Counted from the stretch's first letter, positions 9,079 to 21,606 are shown. The stretch is 64,000 nt of DNA from Pezicula radicicola (GCA_003008705.1 PDUO01000060.1:175300-239299); one strand, 5' to 3'. The notes: a model not told the origin generated them from the letters alone. Program-made: numbers and translations.

Positions 9079-12000
9079 CCATATTGACAACAACTTTCTT
9101 TACTATCACCACTCTCGCTCAAGTCAATAACATAGAACTCGATCCTGAGACACCATCATGCGCAGTAAGCCTTCATGAGAAGAGCTTGAAGGATCTACAA
9201 CTAACTTTCTTCTTAAGTCAGCATGCGCCACAAGATACTTAGAAGTTGTTCAGTGTCAGCTAGCAGATGCAAAGAGTTGTCTCTGCACCAACAGCACACT
9301 ACAAGGACAAATCTCAGAATGTATATCAGCAGAATGTAATAGTACCGATCAAGATAGTAAGATACTTGTTCCCAGTTCCCATTTAGTCCTTCAAACCCAC
9401 ATATGGCTTCAAGTCCGAAAACTGAAATCTATAGCCACAATAAATATTCTACAGGAAACATGTAAAGGGATTCCGCAGCCAGACCGAGGCTTTGAGATAA
9501 TACGAGCCAGCATCATTCTGGCAGCCATTTCTGTTCCCATAGTCGTACTAAGACTGGTATCCCGCGTCTGTATTGCACATCGGTTTTGGTGGGATGATTG
9601 GTTTTCGTTCGCTGCTGCAGTAAGTATCCGCTCTCCGTATCTATTTGTATCGAGTAACTGACCACCTATGACAGACTATCCTAATACCTATAACCGTCTT
9701 TCAGATCCAAAGTAAGTACCTCGCCGACGTCGAAATAAAACACAATATATATTCATGAAGTACAATACTAAAGTACTATAAAGACGCCGAACTAGGCTCC
9801 GGGCAACACTTCTGGACTATACCCCCACAAAATCTAATCCAGATCCGCAAAGTAAGCAATCTTCCTATATCCTATAAAATACTAAACTAAAAACGATAAT
9901 AGCTCTACTACAGCTCTCAAATCCTCTATATCATCATCCAAAACCTCACAAAAGTCTCCATCCTTCTCCTCTACCTCCGCATATTCCCAAACGACCGCTT
10001 CCGTAGGTATACAAAATTAGTTATCGCATTAGTTTCTATCCGAACGGCGGCTTTCCTCATAGCTACTATTTGTCAATGTCTGCCCACCAAAAAAATCTGG
10101 GATTTGGAGGTCGAAGGGAAATGTATCAATTCACAAGTCCTCGCTTCCTTAGGTGCAGCTTCAAATATTATTGAGGATATTATTATCATCCTGCTGCCCA
10201 TTTGGCAATTAAGGGGCTTGCAATTATCATTTTGGAAAAAAGCGAGCTTAATACTCATTTTTACTCTAGGTTGCTTGTGAGTATATGACCACTAACTAAT
10301 AAGTTCACAAGAAATTATACTAATCTTGGCATTACAAGTATACTCCGTATGAATTTCATCATCGCTTACAGAAACACAGTTGATACCACCTGTAAGTCTC
10401 CAACCTCTTATATCAACTCAAAAACCAAACCAACACTTCTGCTTTAACTTTTCAACTAAAATTACGTGCCACTGTTCTTTGTGCACGACCCATATATAAG
10501 ACGCGACGCGTTTTCGTGCCTCCCACCACTCTTCATACAATACCACAATACCCAGCCCACGTAAATCCTTTGCTGATAGGCTTAATACCAATTGAAAGCC
10601 TCGATCCCAATTAACTAAAGACCAACGAATTGGCATTATATAAGCTGTTTTGGGTGGGGATAAAATAGGTGATGTAGTGCGTCGATTTAAGTACCATCGA
10701 AATTCGGTACGAAATATAATAAAGTGATATAAAGAGATGAATACTATACGAAATCAACCTCATCCTGGCCCGATACCTATATTAAATCGAAGAGAAAGGC
10801 GATCTCTATTCAGACTAGTTCGAAAGGAGCCTACCCTTCCCTGGGGTAGTCTTATAGAATGGTATCAAACTCGACTAGGTAAAAAGGTATTGAAAACTAT
10901 ACTTCGATATATTCTACACTCTATAAGGCTCAAACATTGGAGATCTTTGAAAAGGATATTCTTAGATAGGAGGGTTATATTATAGAGAACTTGATATTAT
11001 CGAGAATGGTAAGGGAGGGAAGTGGAGTTGACTCAGGTATATACATTAAAATAAGGTTATTTTCAAGGCTAATACCCCACCTAGGGCTACTACTCCGACG
11101 AGTGCTCTGTAGCCTTAGATACCTTGAATCCCACTGGCTGGGTATAGCGATTCTTGAACGAACGATACGAGCGATGAATGGTTAATATTACGAATCATAG
11201 GAAGCCAGATATTACTATAATGGTATGGGGGGTAATATAGTTAGGTGGGAGATCAGACCTAGTTATTATAACTAGAGATTCAGACTCTAAAGGTAATGGA
11301 TATATAACCTGGAGTTACCTATAGGCTCTTGAAGAGGTACTTCTTCCTATATATCAGCTAGGTTGATTTTATCAACAAGACAATACGAAAATATATACAT
11401 CAGGGAAGGTATAGAGGTGGTTCGAGGAGTATGGAATCTGGGTTATTGACTAGCCTGTGCACAGCCCAGATATGAACCCAATTGAATATGTCTGGCGGGC
11501 TATGAAGTCTATTTTATATAGGCAATATCCAGACATCTATTTACTTAAGAATAATAGGGAGGATGTAGAAGTTTTAAAGGGTTGGATCAAAGAGGCCTAG
11601 GAGGTGGTTCCACAAGAGCTTATTGATAGGCTTATCCTTTCTGTACCAAATAGAGTACGTGCTCTACGCAAGGCAAAAGGCTGGTATACCAAGTATTAAA
11701 GCTCTATTTTAGGGCTTTCAAATGAATGTATTATTAGATTTTTATCTATTTTATTGGGTTTTTAAATAGGTTGGGAAGATTAGGTAGATAAATCGAATTA
11801 TGGTGGGGTGGTCTGTGTTCTGGGGTATGCACAAAGATCAATGGCACGTAATTTTAATTACATTCTCAGGGAACAATACCAATATCATAATCTGGTCTCT
11901 AATCGAACAATACACAGCCCTAATCATCAACTGCCTAATCCCAATCCACCCACTCCTCACCAAATACCTACCTAGATTTTTCCTCAACCTCGTCAACAAA

Positions 12001-12309
12001 GGCCACAATTCCCTAAACCCTAGTTGGAGCCCTCCACAAAAAGAAGACAACAATAAGAACAAAAATAAACGACTCTCTTCGAAATCAGGAGCTAGACAAG
12101 AAGCTATACAGGCTCTAAGTGAGAGCGATGAGCAAGAATTGATAGCTTATTTAACAGGGATGGAGGTTGATTGTCAGAAGAAATCACGAGCTGAGACATG
12201 GTATAGTTTGGATTTACCGGAGTTTAGAGCTAAGGTTGATGATAGTTTCTTTGGTAATGATATTTGGATGGATAAGGATCTTGAGGATAGAGCGTTTAGT
12301 ATGAAGTAG
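9066..12309 (+). CDS. CFEM-domain Pth11-type seven-helix receptor, interrupted in its last intron by a transposon
   Basis: Eight exons: 9066-9164, 9218-9356, 9435-9619, 9675-9711, 9784-9851, 9903-10276, 10339-10391 and 11870-12309. They join in frame to 464 residues. A signal peptide (MRFLTILTTTFF..) is followed by a CFEM domain with the eight expected cysteines, including PSCA, ACATRY, VQCQ, KSCLC, SECIS, AEC and ETCKG. The seven-helix part follows, with family motifs DDW after helix 2, GSGQHFW, LYYSSQILY, NTVDTTW and IIIWSLIEQYTALI. The tail is cytoplasmic and hydrophilic. Pth11 of the rice blast fungus is a surface-sensing receptor of this class; the ligand here is unknown. Exon 8 lies beyond a Tc1/mariner insertion, and removing the element and one TA leaves an ordinary 80-nt intron. 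The second intron has two possible acceptors (9434 chosen for frame). Expression may be affected by the enlarged intron. Confidence 0.85.
10459..10492 (+). repeat. Left terminal inverted repeat of the Tc1/mariner element
   Basis: Matches the reverse complement of 11821-11854 with five mismatches in 34 positions; the outermost 13 bases are identical. Confidence 0.92.
10737..11699 (+). pseudogene. Decayed Tc1-like transposase
   Basis: The first part, from ATG 10737 to about 10985, reads as an HTH region (RERRSLFRLV; WGSLIEWYQTRLGKK). The catalytic part reads in one frame from about 11366 to the TAA at 11697-11699. It shows the second and third acidic positions of a DDE domain (QQDN; DMNPIEYVW). 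Between and within these parts there are many stops and frame changes. At least two stops, in the contexts ID*PVHSP and KEA*EVV, sit where related transposases carry Trp, which fits G-to-A mutation. It is not functional. Confidence 0.85.
11821..11854 (-). repeat. Right terminal inverted repeat of the Tc1/mariner element
   Basis: Inverted counterpart of 10459-10492, directly followed by the TA target duplicate and then by the receptor's 3' splice site. Confidence 0.92.
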
Positions 12310-12681
12310 TTCTGTGAACAGTTTAACAGAACCTTTTTAATAAGTGTAACAATACAATATACCCAACCTGATTAACGACACTATTCTTACTCGCCATGTC
12401 ACTACTTACCAAACCTCAGCGAAAGTTATCTTTGGAAGGTTGTTTTTGGAAGGCACATTTGTCAACTTCTGCTATTCCCATCCGCATAATAACAACTACA
12501 ATCATAATATCTAAGTCTTTTGTCTATATTCATTACAATCCAAGTCCAAAAAACCCACAGCAATTACAATATTTACCATTACCATATCTATATTCCCAAG
12601 ATCAGAAAAAAGGGTCCTGCCCATTCCATAATTAACTCCAATCCCTCCAATCCTATTGACAAACATAGCCCACGGATACCT
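12310..12681. other. Convergent 3' flank
   Basis: 372 bp between two genes transcribed towards each other. Only short frames are present; it is probably the two 3' untranslated regions. Confidence 0.5.
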
Positions 12682-15600
12682 CTACCAAGCAAACATCATC
12701 AACGCAGGATTAAGAGCAATCGGTAACATTAAATGAGAGAAAACAATTGAACAAAGCGGATATATGGCATTAAAAGTAGTGATCTTCCAAAAGACCGGGA
12801 AAAAGAAGACACCGCAGATAATCAAGGCTATCATTGCAAAGCAGAAGATAAAAGTGTATTTGAACTTCTTGGTCAGTTTTGGGAGTTCGGAAAAGAAGGT
12901 AGCATTTTCAGCCTCCTTCGAAGTGGCACCCCAAGACATGTCAATTTCGAAGAGATGGGAGAGCAGAGCTTGGGAAACATGAATGGAAATCCCGCCAAGA
13001 AATATGGTGAGAAGGAAGATCCATTTGAAATTTTCGCATACTACGGTTACATATTAGCAGGAAATCTCAAATTGAGAGCAAAAGGGTACTTACAAGATGC
13101 CAACAGGCCTTTCTCCGAAGTACGGTATCGAAGGACAGCCAATGCGATATTTCCGAGTCCGCTAAAGACGACAACAATTGCGACGTAGATTTGGAATGAG
13201 CCCAGGTAAAATTTGTCAACATAGCCGACGAACCATCCCGCCAGGAAGTAATTAAGAAGTGTGAGGAACCATGCAGCACCGATAGCGTAATATGTTCCAA
13301 TATATGCCATGATGGTGAGCTTAGCACCGATAGGCATTGAGGAGAAGACGAACTTTCGGAACAAAGGAGTGAACGGTCCTCGGATAATCCAGAAGCGTAA
13401 GGGGTGGAAGATGAGCTCGCTGCAACCATAGGCATATTTCTCCCATCTGGCTAACTCGTCATAGACTGTTAAGCTCACGCCTTCCTTGAAGCCTTCTCCT
13501 TGATATGCTGCAAGTCTAATGCTGTATCCAGTTGTTTGAAGGCGCAATGCCATGTCAAAGTCCTCCGAAACATGCGATTCGGACCAGAATTTCTCATAGC
13601 CGTCTTCCTCAAAAGTCACTTGTTGAAGAGCAGACCAACGTAGGATTGCATTGTGGCCGACAAAGGGGCAGACGTCTCCACTGGCTACTGCAAATCTAAT
13701 GGCCGTATAAATTAGATCCGTGAAGAATTTAATTCCATTCTGCGAAGCGAAAATCAGTAAATGGATCACGAAGAAAGGCAGGCAGAAGACCATTTTTGCT
13801 AACTGGTTAAACCAAAGAGAATGGGACGAACCTCAAAGAAGCTATCAGTGACCTTCATTACACCAGACGAGAACTGTAAGATTGCAACCTCTGGTGACGC
13901 TTCCATCTCGATGGCGGCATCAAGCAGGCAGTCGGTGGGAACGCGGGTGTCTGAGTCGATTATGAGAATATAATCGCCCATCCTAATATTCCCCTCAGCC
14001 CAGGCGACGCCCTGAAGCTCATCGAGTACATTTTCCATGCAAGTTCTGTAAGCTTTTTCTTCGTCTTTCTGAGTCCACTTTTCAGTGCGAACAACGTCGA
14101 CTAGTTTTCCCTCGATTCTATTGCTGACCATTAAAGCAAAATTCATGTTCGACGCCTTTTTGAACTTTCCTTTTCGCACAAAGACCGATGAGTCGTCGAA
14201 AGAGGCGTCGGCTTTCTTTGGTTTTGGATTATGCTTTGGACGTGCCACCCAGCCGATGTTGTGTTCCTCATAAAAGTCTCGGCGTTCCATGGCTTCCGTT
14301 TCTGGGATCAATTGCATTCCATCTGTATCGATTCAGTAACTGCAATCATGAATGGCATATTAGACATACCGTCATTAACGAAGATGTTGGCTGTGCCCCC
14401 CTGAAGCTCGTATGTCGATATGGCTGCTTTCAATGATTGTACAGTAGGCTTGATAACAGCATTAAGACCTTCCTTATAAACTGGCATTTGGATCGTAATA
14501 TGGGGCAGAACATCTCCATATACACGTCGTGGTGCCTTGCCGGAATATGCTTTGGAATTCATATTCATCTGGTTGACAGGAGCGAACATCTGAAAGAGAC
14601 AACCAATAATGCTTTGCATCATAAACTACATTAATTCGTTAGTATATGAGACCGTATTTTCAGATATAAAACTTACTAAGCCCACGAAGAATTCCAACGG
14701 AGTAGTGACCAACAAGATAAGCCGAGTATAAGATCCAGTGATCGAGATCTCCATTGCCAGCGCACGAAAACCAGTACCAAGCGCAGCTAGAAGAAGGCCG
14801 AGAGTACATGCCACAATAATAGGGCTCAGAAGGATAATCTTTCTAGGTTCAGAAGATAAAGCCTCCATATCATCGTCTTCTCTAGGCAACTCAACTGCTG
14901 AAGATGAGGCCGATGTCTTCTCAGATGGTACAGCAGTCGTTGTTGATGACATTATAGGCTTCTCATACTCATCAGCAGGGTCGTCACCAAAAGCGTCATG
15001 GTTGCGCCAGATGATTTGAAGTAACGTCTTTTCAAGGTTTTCCACACGGGTAATGATATGTCCTGGGTCATCGTCCCATACGACAAGCATCTTCTTATCT
15101 TGAATAAAGGCTGCAAATTGGTGCTTTGCACATTCCGGTATGTAGTCCAAGCTAGGTAGGATCTGGACATAGCTACCATTACCCAGGGACACACTTTCTG
15201 CGTCAATTTTGGAAAGGAGGACTGTTACGAGCTGCGTTTTGATCGTCATGGCACACTATCGATGTTCCGGTTAATAAAATATCCAGGCACCAAGAAAAGG
15301 AACACGAACCTTGACATTTAGAGCCATGATCTGTTGAAAGAGGCCTCCTTCGACGAGCTGAAGGCTCTCTGGGCGAGCTAAGTACTCTCCTCTGCCGAAT
15401 TTCATGACCACACCCTCCTCTGGGCCCTTCATCGTCCAAAGCTTACAATTCTGTTCTTTGTTTATTGTCTCTGCCATCATGCCATTTTGCAATTCTCTCA
15501 GTTGCTTGATGCTCAACTTCGAACCACGAGTGTTATTTGGATGGAAAGAAATATTCTGCGTAAGCTTGCGGGGAGGACTAGAATCAGTGCTTGTGGGTTG

Positions 15601-15747
15601 TGTTGTGGGTTTGGTACCAGGACTGGAAACAGTGGTCGAAGGCAATGATGAGACATCTTCAACGCTGCCACTTCCTCCTGGCGTATGGATGGGTGTATGA
15701 ATTGCAACTTGCTTTCCCTTCCCAACAGGTGAGCTAGACACGCCCAT
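12682..15747 (-). CDS. Processive family-2 glycosyltransferase, cellulose/hyaluronan-synthase-like membrane protein
   Basis: Six exons: 15747-15310, 15255-14677, 14625-14370, 14322-13832, 13739-13094 and 13040-12682. They join in frame to 922 residues. The first 290 or so are cytosolic, with a Ser/Thr/Pro-rich start and then an unusual sensor-like region. Hydrophobic helices follow (about 290-340), then the GT2 domain: VYKEG near the nucleotide site, DSD (about 547) as the DxD motif, SEDFD (about 646) with the catalytic Asp, and RWEKYAYGCSE (about 685) in place of the usual QxxRW. At least five C-terminal helices should form the export channel. It should make and extrude a cell-surface beta-glycan, but the sugar is not readable. 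Two introns start with the rare donor GTTCGT. A further 3' exon cannot be excluded because the frame ends right after a hydrophobic helix. Confidence 0.88.
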
Positions 15748-18588
15748 TGTAAATCAAATGATTGTCTGCGACTCGATCAGATTGTTCGTTGCAAGAAGAC
15801 GAACAAGAAGAAATCGACGGTAGCGACGATGTCGACAGTGAATTGGAAGATAAATGAATGAACAACAACTGATGAACGAATGTGATGAAGAAAAGGAAGG
15901 TTTACCTGATAACTTGGCTTAGAAAAAAAAGAACCAACTGCAGTGGCAGCCGTCGTCTTATCTGCTATTTCGGAAGGCACGACTCAAGGCGAGGCCTAAA
16001 AGACCCACGCCTTAGCAATGCAGCTGAGAAATGGTCAAATAGCTTGAAACTGGAAGACAAACTGGTAGTTTCACTCTAGATAGACCAAAAGTAGCCACAA
16101 ACTTGGCTGGTCGGGACTTTCTATCACGGCTGGCGGTGCCGTGGGTTTCAATATCGAGTGAGGCGGTCGACTAACTCACACTACGTTGGAAAAATGGAGC
16201 CTCTTAACGGGAATTAGATTCTCGGTGTATAGCCTTACAAGTTGTATTAGGTACAAGAGCTAAGTGGTTGGTGGACTGTCATTGGCAGCCCTTTGGGATT
16301 GAATTACTTTGCCCTGCAAGATACTCCAAACCTAGGTAAATTCTAAAAGAAAAGAAAACTATACACCTAGTACACCCATGGAATCAATCGAAGTTGGGTA
16401 ATGTATAACTGAAGCTGCGACTGCCTATCCCTATCGTGGTGCAGTTTAATATCCTGAACAATAGTCATTCTGGAGGAGCCTGCTGAGACGCAAGTGTAAA
16501 CTAACACGCCAACACGTACTGGTATCGTCTGGCTTCCCTAGCAGACTTCTGTTTGGTCTCGCTCGTATCAGGTGCATGAATCAATATCTCGGGTAGATAG
16601 CTGGACCCTTCTACCAGTTTCTTGGTTCCGGGGATCTAAAAAGGTGGCATCATAGTCCCAGTAATGGGACTAGTTGCCGTAAATTTACAGACCCTCATGC
16701 TTTATAAGTTAGAAGCGGAATAAATCAGGAACTAGCCCGCGTAGACTGACAGTCGATTGGTTGTTACCAACCGGGAGAACAACTCAAAAGCCACGAGGCA
16801 ATAAAGTTGTAACATAACGAACTTTATTCAACAAGAGCACTCCACATCGGAGGTTTAACGACAAATCTCCTCAAGCTACTGCATCTCCTGGCGTTGTTTG
16901 CTTTTTTCTAACATGATGCCCGACACATTGGGCTTTGGACTTCAGAACGTCGTGGAGATAAGTGTGATATGTGAAGAAGCTAGCCGAGCATTGAGGGTAT
17001 TATTTTCCATTTCTTGAGGACAGCTTGCCTCAATCCCTGATCAGTCTTCCAGCATGCTTAGTACTGGTTGAAGGGAGACGCGTGTCAGTGGCTATAATGA
17101 TGTGCATAAAATTAGAAGATTTTGACAAATGTAATCATTCAATAAATGAAGATTTTCGTCTGCATGGCGCAAGCACTTGTGGATTGTCGACGATAGAGCA
17201 TTGCTTTTCGGGCGGGGCCGTTTCTCCCCGCCACCGGGCAGTATCACCAGAGCCCTCCAAGCATCGATAGAATAAATATACATTCCTAATGCGGCCAGAA
17301 TTGTAATCTGTCCGAGGCCAGACTTCTAGTGTAGATGCCGCATTTGGAATACGCTTCTCACATGTTGAGAGCCAAGCTCTTCAATCGTTGGTTGCTTATA
17401 GTTAGGAAAGTCGAAGCTTTACGCTCTTGTCTAGCTTCCGTGACTAAGGTCTATCAAAGACTCAAATGATCGTAGATGCCGAAAGACTTCGGTATCTTGA
17501 AAGACCGAGCAATGTTCTGGATTCCGCTTGTCCCTCAGAATTCTGCTGGTTGCATAAGACCACATGGTAAAAGACGTTTCGAAAGTTTTTTGCAGAGGAG
17601 CTCTAAATCTTCGACTCAAAAACAATGGAAGAATGCTAGAAAGGTGCAAGACAAAGCAATTATAGCAGCTTAAGTTCGGTCAAGCATCAGCTCAAAAATT
17701 TCTGTCTGGTTTCCCAATAACTCGCAGCTCGCTTCGAGTAAGTGTGGGCCGCTGAAGCGTATTAGCGATTCAGGACACGGCTACACCTAATTCCCACCAG
17801 CTTAAACTCCAATCATTGGACGTCTGTCCAGCTTTCCCAGAATCTTTTAGATCCTGGCAGCCCTTGTTGGTCAGAGCTAGTAATACCCTTGGACAATATA
17901 ACATCAGATTGCATAGTATCTCAAATCCAAATATCTTTCATAGTCGCCTCCCCTCTTAAGCTGGCGCTGACTAGCTCGGTCGAGGTCGAGGTATTTGAAG
18001 TTTGGTGAAGCTTGCACAGTTATTTCCTAATTATCATTGTTGCAGATTTGAACCCGCCTAAGGAACTAGTACCGGCGCCGATATGTAGATCTAGAAACTT
18101 TTCTCCAACAATTCCAAAAACCGTGTTGAGTGCCGAGCGGACCGATTCCAAAAGGTAGGAGCGGTAAGTTCGATCAAGAGATCCCCAAGATCGCCAAGAG
18201 AAACCAAGGCCCTTGAGATTTTGCTGGTAGCGACTGAACCACATCTCCTTACATTTCTCATGTCGTCATCATCGCCAGGAGAAAATGACTAGGTGGAAAG
18301 ACAATGTCTTAGGTTTGAGAAGCTTGTAAAGATGTAGTTGGTAAAAGAATTGGCTCCAACTCCGATCGTATTTCCACATGTGCCTATTTTCCTCTTGGCT
18401 GATTCTTTGTACTGTAAAGATATGTACATCAGAAGTTAGGTATACTATTTGGAGACTCCTTGGTCCGTATCCCTCGTCTGTTTTGCCCTTACCAAAATGA
18501 TGATTAATAAATCATGCTCTTACAGCCTGGTGTATAATGCGCCCTCAAACTCCATCATGCAGTCCCCTGACTCCAGCCAAAAGCAGCC
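15748..18588. other. 2.8 kb gene-poor stretch
   Basis: Contains the promoter of the glycosyltransferase and the 3' flank of the LITAF protein gene. Frames up to about 80 codons exist on both strands but none has a recognisable motif or plausible splice partners. Nothing further is supported. Confidence 0.45.
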
Positions 18589-19333
18589 CTATACAGCTCC
18601 ATGTGCGACAACATCAGTTCTCCCGGTTCGATGCCAAACCGCCAATAATGAATTACAATTCCCGCAGTAATGCTCAACATCCTTCAACGCGGAGGCCATA
18701 TATGGAATACAGCCCAAACAAAGACAGAAACAAAATATGGCGGAAGCAGCACTGTGATGGGAAGATCAGTCATTGCAGAGTTCTGGATATGATATTCTAG
18801 AACACTCACTGCGTATAATTGCCACTGACGTACTCCGTCCTTGTAACTTCTCTAACCTTACAGATTGGACAATCCACCAGGCCAGGCCCTCGCCGAAGGC
18901 ACCTTAACGGCATTGACACGGCATACGTATTCTTTGGAGGTCCCGTAGCATTTTTCTCCGCCGCATTATTGTCTACCAGCTGTGGTTGTTCTCCCTCCAT
19001 TTGAGCTTGCTTCGACTGTTGTTCTTGGTATGGAGACTGGACAACTTCGATCTCTTGGTAGGCTTGATCGGCTTTGGCTTGATCTATGAGGATAGGTGTA
19101 CTGTCAACAGGGGGCGAAATATTTTTGCGATTTGAATCTTCAGGGTATGTAGGTGTGATGCCACTCAATGAAGGAGACACGGTATGATCGTGCAAATTCG
19201 AGAGTCCGGTAGTTTGGGGGGAGACAAATTCATATGCTGGATGATCGTCATTGGTATCGAGTCCTCGAGGGGCGTCGTCGCTCTGGTGCAGAGAGTCGAC
19301 ATTTGGCGCCTTTTCGTCGATGGATGATAACAT
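18589..19333 (-). CDS. LITAF-like zinc-ribbon membrane-associated protein
   Basis: Two exons: 19333-18810 and 18751-18589. The intron is 58 nt (GTGAGT..CACAG), phase 2. The protein is 228 residues. The first 140 are disordered, rich in Ser, Pro, Gln and acids. The LITAF domain is split by the intron: Cys155-x2-Cys158 (CPIC) in exon 1, then in exon 2 a Cys-rich hydrophobic stretch (IFCFCLCLGCIPYM), and Cys204-x2-Cys207 (CGNC) before SLLAVW. In this family the two CxxC knuckles bind one zinc and the hydrophobic helix inserts into the cytosolic face of endosomal or other membranes. The fungal role is unknown. The first exon alone would miss half the zinc site, so the spliced model is strongly favoured. 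Confidence 0.92.
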
Positions 19334-21606
19334 GGCGAAGGGGACGCGGCGAGTATTCCAAAAAGCAGTAAATTTGTAAAATTCTTTGACGCTAATAGTG
19401 TCCTGATGTGGTAGTCAACTGCAAACGGCAGGCTTGGAGAAGAGCGTCTTCAATACAGGATTGTTGACTGCAAAGAAAGGTATCAGGAAGAGCTTTGGAC
19501 AAACATGAAGACGAGATGATACCCCATGGCTGAACGTGCGCTCGCCCTGCCAGGTACTGAGGTGGTGGCAGATGTACGTGAGATTGCGCTCATCACCACA
19601 GTGGTGCACATTGGTGCACGCATGGTTAATTTCAGATCCCAAGGCTAACTGATCTCGAGATAGGGCGATTGATAACATGGAAGGCGCGGAAACGTGTGGT
19701 GCGCTGCGGCATAGCTAGCACGGCCCCGTGCTGCCCTCGAGCGATTGTTGCCATTGGCAACATTTTAAGCATCAGTAGAAAGAGTTACAGGCAATTGCTT
19801 GATGGTGAGGAAAGGCAGAAGAAGAAGGAGCAACGTTGGATTTGCATTTGCGATTGTAAAAGCTCCGGCGCTAAACTCTATCTGTCACGTCTGTCCCTCC
19901 GCCTCGCCTCACTGCGAAGGTGCCAGGGCTACTGTAATGTTTTGCACACCGCCTTCTTTTCGGCTCAGCAGAATTATGCTACAGGGACTTTTCCAGCCCT
20001 TTTCTCCGTACAACCAGATGCAGGTACAGTAATCATGCAGGTACTCCGTGCCCACGAGTCACGTTTTTTATTTATCTGTAGAAAAATAGTCTACATAAAC
20101 TGGATCTTTTTGATTATTATAGCACCAGAGGTTGGAGCACAATTTTGCTCAAGGTATAAAAGTAGAAACGGTGTTTACGAAGTGAATAACTTCAAAGTTG
20201 AACATGATCCAAACCTCTGATCATTTATGAGAATCCCAAAAATTTAGATAGGAGTTCCAGTTTACCTATATCTACAGTTGAATATGCAGGTCAGGAAAAT
20301 TCCAGGGTCTTGAACTAATATATCTAGGCACGCATTAGAAATTTAGCATATTAGCTATATTGGCGCTTTTATTCTTGTCCTCTAGAATTTTTGTTCTGAT
20401 GTTTTTGTAGTACTTATCATTTTTGGTGTACATTGCCTCACTAGCGTCAAAATTTAAAAAGGCACCGCTCTGGGGTTTATATTCCTATTTACAAAAATTT
20501 CTATCAAACAAAAGCAAACACTTAGCGACGTTAGGGCGTTAAGAGTTCAGAAGTGGCCAGCTTTGCTCCCAACTTTGCTTAACAATCTCCCTAACCCCAG
20601 GTAAGTGCTCCTCAATACCCTGGTCAAAAGAACGCTAATGTATTACACGGTGTATCCTTAAAAGTCGTTCCCATCTATAAGTTAAATCTGTTAGTGGGTG
20701 TCGTCGGTGCACCAAAATAGACTCCTTCATACTCCTCATCTGTACACAGTGGTTTAAGTCCACAGCTCTTGCTACGCTTGAGTTGAATAGATTCGCCTAG
20801 ATTGTAGGTTCGATTCCTACGGCCCACTCGGGTTCAACAGATAAGATTCCACTGTACAGGCTTTAAGAAAAAATTTTTTGCTTCTTTTCCCGCTGCTAAG
20901 TCTTTCTCCTCTTTCTTGTTTATTTCAAGTCCATGATAGGGTTTCAATTGAACCGTGGTTTGGCGTCCCTTTTTCTTTTTTTGTTGTTGATTCACCCTCG
21001 TCCTCAAGTAAACAAAGCAAATTAAGCGAGCACTGCGCTTGCACAAACACTTCGACAAATTCGACAGCCACTAGTCTTACTTAATGTTTAGAGCAATCTT
21101 AAGTGTAAGCTAAAGTTTATAGTATTAGTACATATCATATAGCTGTCCAGCTTTTCAATTTATCTTTTAGTTATGTAGAAGAGTGTGACTGTACAAAATT
21201 GCAAGTCATCCACTCTTAGTCGCTTTCAGCTTTGGAAAGACATAGCCGCACAAGAAAAATTGGTTTCAATTTACTCCCAACAGAACAGGAACAACCGGCA
21301 CAAAGTAGGCACAAATCTATCTAGTAATTGTTGCGGCCCATCGATAATCACTTCAGGTTGCCTGAGACTACGCCCTTGATCACAGAGGCACAAGGGCTCA
21401 TCAACAACCATCCGCTACTTCCGATGAGCACGCAAAATACATACATACATACAGAAAGAAAAAACACCACCCACAAATCCTAGTAAAAAGCCTTCATTGA
21501 GAAAGCTATCGCGCGAGGAACCTAACTAGCTATAGCCTTTGCCCACTTGTGGATAGCTTTCTCAACTCACCCATTCCCATTCCCATCCATTCCCATCACC
21601 GCCAAC
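19334..21606. other. 2.3 kb gene-poor stretch
   Basis: Short frames only (longest 183 codons at 19669-20220, without motifs). A short CATA microsatellite lies at about 21440. A T-arm-like motif at 20803-20820 does not build a full tRNA. AT-rich in 20220-20520. Confidence 0.45.

Larger units (their letters stand above)
10459..11854 (+). mobile_element. Degenerate Tc1/mariner-family transposon (1,396 bp)
   Basis: Terminal inverted repeats of about 34 bp begin with AAATTACGTGCCA at both ends and are flanked by TA dinucleotides at 10457-10458 and 11855-11856, the Tc1/mariner target-site rule. Inside, on the plus strand, are a Tc3-like helix-turn-helix region near 10770-10900 and DDE-region remnants: YQQDNTKIYTS near 11368-11400 and HSPDMNPIEYVW near 11458-11495. 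Several in-frame TAG stops replace expected TGG codons, so it cannot encode a working transposase. It lies inside an intron of the CFEM receptor gene, in the same orientation. Confidence 0.92.

Noticed and set aside
11800..12309. 169-codon frame starting inside the transposon
   Set aside because: Its first 23 codons are the element's terminal repeat and intron; the rest is exon 8 of the receptor.
12530..12684. Possible extra 3' exon of the glycosyltransferase through a 36-nt intron
   Set aside because: The intron would be shorter than any other here and the added peptide has no membrane or catalytic motif.
20694..20827. tRNA-like segment with a good T arm (GTAGG-TTCGATT-CCTAC) and a partly matching acceptor (GTGGG/CCCAC)
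   Set aside because: No D arm or anticodon arm can be built and the length would need a very long intron; at best a tRNA relic.
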